From: an uncultured Lachnospiraceae bacterium
Lineage (GTDB): Bacteria; Bacillota; Clostridia; Lachnospirales; Lachnospiraceae
NCBI GenBank assembly: GCA_910585895.1
Contig: CAJUHY010000028.1
Location: 1 to 5,932, forward strand
Direction of reading: 5' to 3'
Length of the DNA: 5,932 nt
The translations under genes were made by a program, and so were the position numbers. Below the pieces are notes generated by a model. That model made no database searches and was not told the DNA's origin. It worked only from the letters and a program-made list of their open reading frames with translations. Shown one piece after another: positions 1 to 5,547 of the stretch (position 1 is its first letter; every line of letters starts with the position of its first letter).

Positions 1-927
1 ACCCAGGAGAGTGAAGCCACAGCAGCTGGAGATTTCCAGGAAAGTGAAGCCACAGCAGCTGGAGATTTCCAGGAAAGTGAAGCCGCAGCAGCCGCGGATA
101 CTCAGGAAAGTGAAGCTGCAGCAGCCGCGGATACTCAGGAAAGTGAAGCCGCAGAAAGCATCCTCATTTATGAGGGCAGCTTTATAAATGGGGAAAAAGA
201 GGGTGTTGGCACTGCTTACGATATGGATGGCAATACCATCTTCGAGGGGGAATTGGTAAAAGGCGAATACGAAGGGGAAGGCAAGCTGTATGAAAACGGA
301 GAACTTGTCTATGATGGCGGTTTTGTGGACGGAGAGTACGAAGGGGAAGGAAAAGCCTATGATGAATCCGGGAAACTCGTCTATGATGGAGCGTTTGTCC
401 AGGGGAAGAGAGAGGGAATCGGAAAGGCATACAATGACAAAGGACAGCTTGTCTATGATGGAGCTTATAAGTCAGACCAATATGACGGCACAGGGAAACT
501 CTATGATACAGACAAAGGGGTTGTAATCTATGACGGCAGTTTCGTGAACGGTTTGTATCAGGGAGAAGGGAAACTAACGGATGCCGAGACGGGAACGTTA
601 GTCTATGAGGGAGAATTTTATCAGGGAAAATACAGCGGAACCGGAAAGCTCTATTATATTCCGAATGGGAATCTGATTTACGATGGCGGATTTCTGCGAG
701 GTGTGTATTATGGACAGGGAAAACTGTGGGATGAGAATGGAAACCTGCTCTATAAAGGAAGTTTCCTAAACGGTGTATATTATGGGCGCGGCGTCCGCTA
801 TGCGGCATCGACTGGAGAAGTTATAGAAGCCGGGGAGTTCCGCAACGGCGTACTCACGAAAGCGGAACGGATGGTAGAAATGGAAGACGAAGAATCCTAT
901 CTGTCAAGGCAGGAAAGCATACCGTAA
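1..927 (+). CDS. MORN-repeat protein, 5' end missing (C-terminal 308 residues)
   Basis: The reading frame is open from the first base to the TAA at 925-927, so the gene starts upstream. The ATG at 223 is not the start, because in-frame MORN and tandem-repeat sequence lies before it. Residues 2-51 are an 11-residue tandem repeat (QESEATAAGDF, then QESEAAAAADT), acidic and Ala-rich and probably disordered. From about residue 57 there are nine recognisable MORN repeats of 23-25 residues, of the form (V/I)Y-(D/E)-G-x-F-x-x-G-x-Y-x-G-x-G-K-L-Y, then a degenerate tenth and a short acidic tail (EMEDEESYLSR). MORN repeats form an extended beta-hairpin ribbon and usually serve in protein or membrane binding. 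No enzymatic domain or membrane segment is visible in this part. It ends 31 bases before the DUF4255 gene, on the same strand, which suggests one operon. A role as adaptor or cargo of the injection system is inferred only from this context. Confidence 0.9.
   Translation, partial: TQESEATAAGDFQESEATAAGDFQESEAAAAADTQESEAAAAADTQESEAAESILIYEGSFINGEKEGVGTAYDMDGNTIFEGELVKGEYEGEGKLYENGELVYDGGFVDGEYEGEGKAYDESGKLVYDGAFVQGKREGIGKAYNDKGQLVYDGAYKSDQYDGTGKLYDTDKGVVIYDGSFVNGLYQGEGKLTDAETGTLVYEGEFYQGKYSGTGKLYYIPNGNLIYDGGFLRGVYYGQGKLWDENGNLLYKGSFLNGVYYGRGVRYAASTGEVIEAGEFRNGVLTKAERMVEMEDEESYLSRQESIP
4..153 (+). repeat. 33-bp in-frame tandem repeat, four full units plus a partial fifth
   Basis: Units begin at 4, 37, 70, 103 and 136, each with CAGGA(G/A)AGTGAAGC. 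The period of 33 bases keeps the frame and encodes 11 residues. Units 1-2 read QESEATAAGDF and units 3-4 read QESEAAAAADT, so the array has two homogenised subtypes. Unit 5 breaks off after about 18 bases, where the MORN region begins. The ACC codon at 1-3 matches the last codon type (Thr) of the second subtype, so the array probably continues upstream of the window. Such arrays expand and contract by slippage or recombination and here encode a disordered linker. Confidence 0.95.
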
Positions 928-958
928 AAAATAATTTTATTGTATCAGGAGGAAAGTT

Positions 959-1537
959 ATGTCAGATTATACGAAAATTGCAGATACAGGCAATGGCATC
1001 GTAACGCTGCTGAAAGAGGCGCTGATTCCGGAATTACTGAACAGTCCTGACCAGGTTGGACTTTGTTCTCCTGAGGATCATGGGGATTATGCGGTGGGAA
1101 TCTGGCTCTATGATATCAAAGAGGATAATTCCATACAGGCGCATGAAATGATGAATGTGGGCAGGAATGCCCAGCGCTATCCCTCGACTTACCTGACGCT
1201 GTATTACATGATTACGCTCTATCTGCAGAGTGATTTGAAGTACCGCGCCACGCAGGAACACCAGATTTTTGGCAGGATTATCCAGGCATTTCGTGATAAA
1301 GCGGCGATAGAGCCGGAAACGTTCCTGCCTACCGGGGAACCGGGTGCCGCTAATATCCGCATTCAGATGCAGGATTTGGAGCTGGAAGAAAAGGCAAGGA
1401 TTTGGACCGTGCCCAATGCTGCGTATAAGACTTCTCTCTTTTATACGGCGGGACCTGTGGAAATCCAGTCTACGAGAAAGAAGTCGGTAAAGCGGGTACA
1501 GGAAATCAGCTACCGTTTTACGGGAAAGGATACATAA
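959..1537 (+). CDS. DUF4255 / Pvc16-type tail terminator protein of a contractile injection system
   Basis: This 192-residue protein resembles the DUF4255 (Pvc16 N-terminal) family. Visible landmarks are the N-terminal helix ending in LLKEALIPELL, the strand VGIWLYDIKED (46-56) followed by a variable loop, the YLTLYYMITLYLQSD stretch (78-92), EHQIFGRIIQAFRDK (100-114) and, near the C-terminus, LELEEKARIWTVPNAAYK (140-157) leading into SLFYTAGPVEIQS. This order (LYDI..., LxLYYxxT, E-H-x-I-x-G-R-x-x-Q-A, L-x-x-x-x-x-R-x-W, PVxI) is the family signature as I know it. Family members such as Afp16/Pvc16 cap the distal end of the tube and sheath in phage-tail-like particles and set or stabilise their length. 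The start is fixed by AGGAGG at 947-952, six bases before the ATG. The next gene begins one base after the stop. The match is by eye, not by profile search. Confidence 0.82.
   Translation: MSDYTKIADTGNGIVTLLKEALIPELLNSPDQVGLCSPEDHGDYAVGIWLYDIKEDNSIQAHEMMNVGRNAQRYPSTYLTLYYMITLYLQSDLKYRATQEHQIFGRIIQAFRDKAAIEPETFLPTGEPGAANIRIQMQDLELEEKARIWTVPNAAYKTSLFYTAGPVEIQSTRKKSVKRVQEISYRFTGKDT
1525..1530 (+). promoter_or_regulatory. Ribosome binding site inside the end of the DUF4255 gene
   Basis: AAAGGA lies eight bases before the ATG at 1539, within the last codons of the upstream gene, whose TAA is at 1535-1537. The one-base gap between stop and start implies translational coupling of the two proteins and supports the choice of this ATG. 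Confidence 0.6.
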
Positions 1538-1538
1538 T

Positions 1539-2273
1539 ATGGTGTTACATGAGACAAAGATACATCTGTCAAAGGCAGTTCTTTTAAAGGATGCACTTAC
1601 CGGCGAGCCGGTTTCATCCACTATTCGTCTGCATTCCTTATCTGGCGGCAGAGTGAAGCGAAAAAGCGATGGATATTTTCTTTTTCTGGATGTGAAAGTC
1701 CCACAGTTTGAGATAGAGGCAGAGTCCCCCATTTACCAATGCAGGAGAATTTGCCTGACCTCGGATGCGGGGGAGGAGGTGGAAGAGATACTGATGTATC
1801 CATCTCCTGCTTATCCCCAGCGGTCTGGTTATACGGCTGTCCGGGGAAAGGCAGCACCAGGGAGCATATTAAGGTGTTATGTCGAAGATAAGGAACAAAG
1901 CTGCCGCCTTATCAATGATTATAAAAAAGGAGAAGCGGAAATTTCCCTTTATTTAAAAGGCGGGGCAAAAAGCGTGTTCTGGCATATTCGGGAGAAGCAA
2001 AAGAAAACAGGAGAGTATTTTCATTTGAAAAATCTGAATGAGGGCGCAGAGGTTTATCGTCCTGGACGGCCGTTGAAATGTGCTTACCGGAAGAAGGACA
2101 CTGTAATATATCCTGCGCAGGAAACAGCAGCCGATGCGCATGGAGAGTTTTACTTGCTGTTTCGGGAACTTCCTGAGGAGAAATGTCTGCTTCATTATTC
2201 TTATGAAAATGCGGGTAAGGAAAAGTCTGGCGAGGCAGAGATTATTCGTGCCAAAGAAAATTATATTTTATAG
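1539..2273 (+). CDS. Protein of unknown function in the injection-system operon, possible prealbumin-like N-terminal domain
   Basis: This 244-residue protein is not one I can name. Residues 13-70 (VLLKDALTGEPVSS, then KSDGYFLFLDV, then FEIEAESPIYQ) have the pattern of a carboxypeptidase-regulatory or transthyretin-like beta-sandwich: a 'D-x-x-T-G-x-P-V' strand turn, then 'DGYFxFxDV', then a strand before a short 'Y'. The rest (about 95-244) looks mainly beta as well, with a possible second and third sandwich around residues 98-165 and 168-236; in the latter, GRPLKCAYRKKD and HGEFYLLFRELPEEK resemble strands of an Ig-like or Cna-B-like domain. There is no signal peptide or membrane segment, so it is probably cytoplasmic or part of a particle. 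It sits between the terminator-like and PAAR-like genes, one base after the first and 12 before the second, which argues for a particle component or a chaperone/adaptor for the PAAR-like protein. This is inference. Confidence 0.75.
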   Translation: MVLHETKIHLSKAVLLKDALTGEPVSSTIRLHSLSGGRVKRKSDGYFLFLDVKVPQFEIEAESPIYQCRRICLTSDAGEEVEEILMYPSPAYPQRSGYTAVRGKAAPGSILRCYVEDKEQSCRLINDYKKGEAEISLYLKGGAKSVFWHIREKQKKTGEYFHLKNLNEGAEVYRPGRPLKCAYRKKDTVIYPAQETAADAHGEFYLLFRELPEEKCLLHYSYENAGKEKSGEAEIIRAKENYIL

Positions 2274-2277
2274 GAGG
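2272..2277 (+). promoter_or_regulatory. AGGAGG ribosome binding site overlapping the upstream stop codon
   Basis: The TAG stop at 2271-2273 is the first part of TAGGAGGAG, so terminating ribosomes sit directly on the binding site for the PAAR-like gene. The ATG at 2286 is eight bases downstream. This fits high, coupled translation of a structural protein and decides the start. Confidence 0.75.
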
Positions 2278-2285
2278 AGACGAAA

Positions 2286-2669
2286 ATGGGATTATGTGTG
2301 ACAGGCGGGGCATCCATGACTTGTACTTTTGGCATGGCGCCCTCAGTGTTAACTGTGCTGCCAACGGCAAAAACTATGTCTGCAATGCCGCTGGCAACCA
2401 TTGCAGATAACGTGCCCTTTGTAAATATCACGCCTTTCGGAATGTGCCAGAGCATGGCGAATCCTACGGTGGCTGCAGCGACAGCTGCAGCTATGGGGGT
2501 GCTGACCCCTATGCCCTGTACGCCGGTTCCGGCAGGTCCCTGGGCGCCGGGCGTCCCTCAGGTGTTGGTCGGAGGCAAGCCGGCAATCAATAATCAGTGC
2601 AAGCTCACCTGCGCCTATGGGGGGATGATACAGTTTACAAATTCAGGCTGCCAGACTGTGCAGTTATAG
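2286..2669 (+). CDS. DUF4280 PAAR-like spike-tip protein
   Basis: This 127-residue protein fits the DUF4280 PAAR-like family in length and pattern. It shows the N-terminal V-x-G-G-A-x-x-x-C-x-F-G-x-A-P-S (5-20), the NITPFGMCQSMANP block (47-60), an Ala-rich segment, TPMPCTPVPAGPW (74-86), and a C-terminal C-x-x-x-C-A-Y-G-G-M-I-Q-F (105-117). PAAR-like proteins form a sharp cone on the central spike of contractile injection systems (T6SS, eCIS and related particles), and cargo can be attached to them. It has seven Cys (4, 13, 54, 78, 105, 109, 122), some of which could bind a metal at the tip as in true PAAR proteins; which ones cannot be judged here. It carries no toxin extension, so any effector would have to be a separate protein. 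The gene belongs to the same tight run as the DUF4255 gene. Confidence 0.85.
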   Translation: MGLCVTGGASMTCTFGMAPSVLTVLPTAKTMSAMPLATIADNVPFVNITPFGMCQSMANPTVAAATAAAMGVLTPMPCTPVPAGPWAPGVPQVLVGGKPAINNQCKLTCAYGGMIQFTNSGCQTVQL

Positions 2670-2739
2670 AAATATAGATATAGATTGTCAGAGTGTAAAG
2701 CCTTAAAGTTTAGACAGAGTTATAATCCGAGGAAAAGAT

Positions 2740-5478
2740 ATGAAAAAGAAAAATAATTTTTGCGGTATGGGCAGAAAAGGTTTGATAGGTTTATGCACCA
2801 TCTGGTTTGTTGCATTCATCGCCATAGCAGCGGTCAGCATATATGGCAGCACAATGAAACTGAATTATATTGAGCAGATACATCTTCAGGATGGATATCT
2901 CTATTATGTAGACCGCGGGAAAGGTGACGATTTGAAAATTATCCGTTCAGATCTGGATGGAGGCAATGGAGATATGATTATCTGTAAACGTCATGACCGG
3001 GAACAGTACCGGATGGTGCGCCAAATCTTTTTTGACAGTGAAGGCGAAGTTTATGCGCTGGTTGCGCAGACAGATGTGGAGTCCTGGAAAGGCGTAAGCT
3101 GTAAAGTATACAAATGTGATTTCGCGCACGGAAAGCTGCAAGAGACAGCGTATGACCTGACGGAAGACGTCTTAACATCGAGAATGATTGAAATTGCGCG
3201 TATGCAGGATGACAGACTTTATTATTTCCGTATGCCCGATGTGCAGAAAAACTCAGCAAAGGCAGAACTGATGGCTCTCACTTCACAGGGAGAACGACAG
3301 GTGTTAGACCGGGTAAAGTTAAAATATCCATATCTGAATACGCAGTTTTTTCTCAGTGACGAAAAAATTCTGTTATGGATGGACTATGCGGGAGAGGTTT
3401 ATGCCAAGGAAGTGGGGGCAAAACATCGTCTGGAAATTGAAGGCATTACCGGGAGGCCGGGTGTATTCAAAAGCCTTTCCGATGATGGGAAATATGCATA
3501 TGTCCTTGACTATGAAGTAGAATGTATGCGCATGATTGATTTGGCAAACAGGACTTCCAAAGCATTGTTTACAGCGGAAAATATCAAAAAAAGCGATGCG
3601 GATTTTACATTTCAGACACTTCACTGCCCGGATTGCACACAATCTGGTTTTTGCGCAGGTGTGGTGGATGAACAGGGGATGGTTTCTGTCTGCACTTACC
3701 AGAATGGCAGGCATCAGGATATCGGTAAGGTTTCGTTGACAGCATTCACAGTCTTGCGCCGGATGTGTATGAGTTATTTTGCTATCTTGGAATTGCTGGC
3801 AATTGTGTGTGTCTATTGGGTGCTCCGCATAAAGTACCATTTCCAGACAATTTTGGTCCGGCTTGGTGTAATTTTCCTTTTGGGACTTATAGTCATGGAC
3901 GGTTTTTTGGAAGGCTGGATTGATTTATCCATGCGCCAGCAATTGGAGCGTAACCAGACATTTGCGTTATCGGCCCTGGGAAAAATTCTCAAAGAGGATA
4001 TTGTGCATAAAATTAAGAAGGATACGAAAGAAATTATATCTGGGGACAGGGCGCTTAGAATCAGCTGTGCGGATATCAATGGTGGAGAAGACATCGGGGG
4101 ATTTTCTATGTATGCCTACAGTGTTTTTGCGGCGGATGAAGATGGACATTTATATGTAAGCGAGTCCATGTCGGAATACACCGGTGTTCCTGTAGAATGG
4201 GTGTATGCACAGGAAACGTCAGCGGCAATTTATCAGGCATATGAAGAGTCAGAGATTGTGGATAAGAGTGATGAGGGCAGGGACGGGAAACGTAATAACC
4301 AGTTTGTGCCGATTGTCTTAAATGACGGTACAAAATATGGGGTGCTTGTTATTTCTGCGGATGGAAATATATTGGATTACCAGATTTGGTACTACCAGTG
4401 GAATCTGAGAAATGCCTCCTCCACAATGCTGCTCACGCTTACGGTGATTTTACTGGTGATTCTTTATATTTTCCTAAAGCCTCTAAAGGCTTTAAAGGAA
4501 TGTGCGGGCACACTGGCGGAGGGTAATCTCGGCGTGACAGTTGTCGTGCGCGGGCATGATGAGGTGGCAGACATTTCAGCGGCATTTAACCAGATGTCGT
4601 TGGAGATTGCCAATTATGTGCAGGACATCAAGAATATGTCAGATGGTTATTATAAATTTATTCCGGCAAAAATTATTGATTTGCTGGGAAAGGACTCCAT
4701 TCAGGACGTGGAACTTGGTGATGAGATGCAAGGGGAATTTACCATACTCTCCTTACATGCGCTGGATTATCCGAAGCAAAGCGCCGCTTTTTCGGCAGAG
4801 CAGGTATATAAGGATATCAACCGTGTGCTGTCCATGCTCGTGGAACCCATCAACAGCCATCACGGCGTAGTGGAGCATTTTGAAGATACCGGGTTGTCTG
4901 CATTTTTTGCGGTCAGCAGCGGGGAGGCGTTGGATGCCGCTATCGACATCCAGCGTTTGCTGGAAGAGCAGATGCCGGGCAATGGCAGGACGATTGCCAT
5001 CAGCTATGGGCGTGTGATGATTGGTGTAATTGGGCATGAGAAGCGCATGGAGGTTACGACAATTTCCTCCCATTCAGACCTGGCGAAAGAGCTGCGTTTA
5101 AAAGGCGATAAATATGGCGCGCATATCCTTATCACGCATTTGGTTTATGAGCAGATAGCAGATTTTGAGGAGCATTACCACGCCAGATACCTGGGCAATA
5201 TTTATCTTGCCGCAAACAATTCCTATGAGCGTGTCTATGATGTATACGATGGGGATGCGGAGGAGGAATTTTATTATAAGGATTTGACAAAAACTTTGTT
5301 TGAAAAGGGTGTGGATTTGTATGTTGCAAAGAAATTCTATGAGGCGCGCCTGGTTTTTGTGGAGGTTTTAAAGCAGCACCGCAAGGATAAGGCGGCAAAG
5401 GAATATCTTTATCGCTGCGACAAATATTATAAGCTGGCAGATACGGAGGCGGTAGAGACAGTGATTGAGAAGTTCTGA
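2740..5478 (+). CDS. Four-pass membrane sensor with HAMP and degenerate class III nucleotidyl-cyclase domain
   Basis: This is a 912-residue protein. A Lys-rich N-terminus is followed by TM1 (about 14-36). An external region (about 40-340) has beta-propeller-like phrases such as DGYLYYVDRGKGDDLKIIRSD, DDRLYYFRMPD and DDGKYAYVLD. TM2 (343-362) and TM3 (370-388) are joined by a short basic loop (LRIKYH). A second external region (390-560) has a Cache-like end (FVPIVLNDGTKYGVLVIS). TM4 (561-579) leads to HAMP (581-627), a linker helix with FIPAKIIDLLGKDSIQDVELG typical before class III cyclases, then a cyclase-like domain (about 665-838) and a TPR-like helical tail (850-898, FEKGVDLYVAKKFYEARLVF). 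The cyclase key residues are replaced: H673 and T717 for the metal aspartates, H713 and S777 at the substrate positions, D780 and E784 for the transition-state Asn and Arg. Catalysis is therefore unlikely. The start is supported by GAGG at 2729-2732, seven bases before the ATG. Its role in signalling for the neighbouring injection system is inference. Confidence 0.85.
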   Translation: MKKKNNFCGMGRKGLIGLCTIWFVAFIAIAAVSIYGSTMKLNYIEQIHLQDGYLYYVDRGKGDDLKIIRSDLDGGNGDMIICKRHDREQYRMVRQIFFDSEGEVYALVAQTDVESWKGVSCKVYKCDFAHGKLQETAYDLTEDVLTSRMIEIARMQDDRLYYFRMPDVQKNSAKAELMALTSQGERQVLDRVKLKYPYLNTQFFLSDEKILLWMDYAGEVYAKEVGAKHRLEIEGITGRPGVFKSLSDDGKYAYVLDYEVECMRMIDLANRTSKALFTAENIKKSDADFTFQTLHCPDCTQSGFCAGVVDEQGMVSVCTYQNGRHQDIGKVSLTAFTVLRRMCMSYFAILELLAIVCVYWVLRIKYHFQTILVRLGVIFLLGLIVMDGFLEGWIDLSMRQQLERNQTFALSALGKILKEDIVHKIKKDTKEIISGDRALRISCADINGGEDIGGFSMYAYSVFAADEDGHLYVSESMSEYTGVPVEWVYAQETSAAIYQAYEESEIVDKSDEGRDGKRNNQFVPIVLNDGTKYGVLVISADGNILDYQIWYYQWNLRNASSTMLLTLTVILLVILYIFLKPLKALKECAGTLAEGNLGVTVVVRGHDEVADISAAFNQMSLEIANYVQDIKNMSDGYYKFIPAKIIDLLGKDSIQDVELGDEMQGEFTILSLHALDYPKQSAAFSAEQVYKDINRVLSMLVEPINSHHGVVEHFEDTGLSAFFAVSSGEALDAAIDIQRLLEEQMPGNGRTIAISYGRVMIGVIGHEKRMEVTTISSHSDLAKELRLKGDKYGAHILITHLVYEQIADFEEHYHARYLGNIYLAANNSYERVYDVYDGDAEEEFYYKDLTKTLFEKGVDLYVAKKFYEARLVFVEVLKQHRKDKAAKEYLYRCDKYYKLADTEAVETVIEKF

Positions 5479-5493
5479 TTTTTATTTTATAGA
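5465..5493 (+). promoter_or_regulatory. Candidate sigma-A-type promoter for the downstream acidic-repeat gene
   Basis: TTGAGA at 5465-5470 (one mismatch to TTGACA) is followed after exactly 17 bases by TATAGA at 5488-5493 (four of six to TATAAT), with an AT-rich spacer. Transcription would begin near 5500, leaving a leader of roughly 48 bases to the ATG at 5548. The -35 lies inside the last codons of the membrane-protein gene. Weak single-site matches like this are common by chance in AT-rich DNA, so the call is tentative. Confidence 0.3.
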
Positions 5494-5547
5494 AAGACCT
5501 TGTTACGTAAAATTGTGCGGCAAGACGTTGGAAGAGAGGTGCGGGAG

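Noticed and set aside
4..153. Tandem repeats as a CRISPR array
   Set aside because: The units are directly adjacent with no unique spacers, keep a protein frame and encode a low-complexity linker. The same applies to the repeats at 5743-5931.
182..808. Long open frame on the minus strand opposite the MORN gene (208 residues)
   Set aside because: It is a shadow of the MORN repeats, rich in His, Arg and Pro in a repeated pattern, with no start context. The + strand frame has clear protein-family repeats.
2721..2726. Perfect TATAAT hexamer just upstream of the membrane-protein gene
   Set aside because: No -35-like hexamer lies 16-18 bases upstream (the nearest, TTGTCA at 2685-2690, is 30 bases away). 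Transcription would begin inside the ribosome binding site, only about 7 bases before the ATG. Most likely chance in AT-rich DNA.
2670..2739. Terminator between the PAAR-like gene and the membrane-protein gene
   Set aside because: I see no stable inverted repeat followed by a T-run in these 70 bases, only AT-rich sequence with a short ATAGAT duplication. The region from 5479 to 5547 likewise has T-runs but no stem.
5476..5547. The frame after the membrane-protein stop is open and continuous with the acidic-repeat gene, hinting at TGA readthrough into one long protein
   Set aside because: The TGA is followed by AT-rich, non-conserved-looking sequence without a recognisable recoding element, and the downstream gene has its own well-placed ribosome binding site and ATG. 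A shared frame occurs one time in three by chance.
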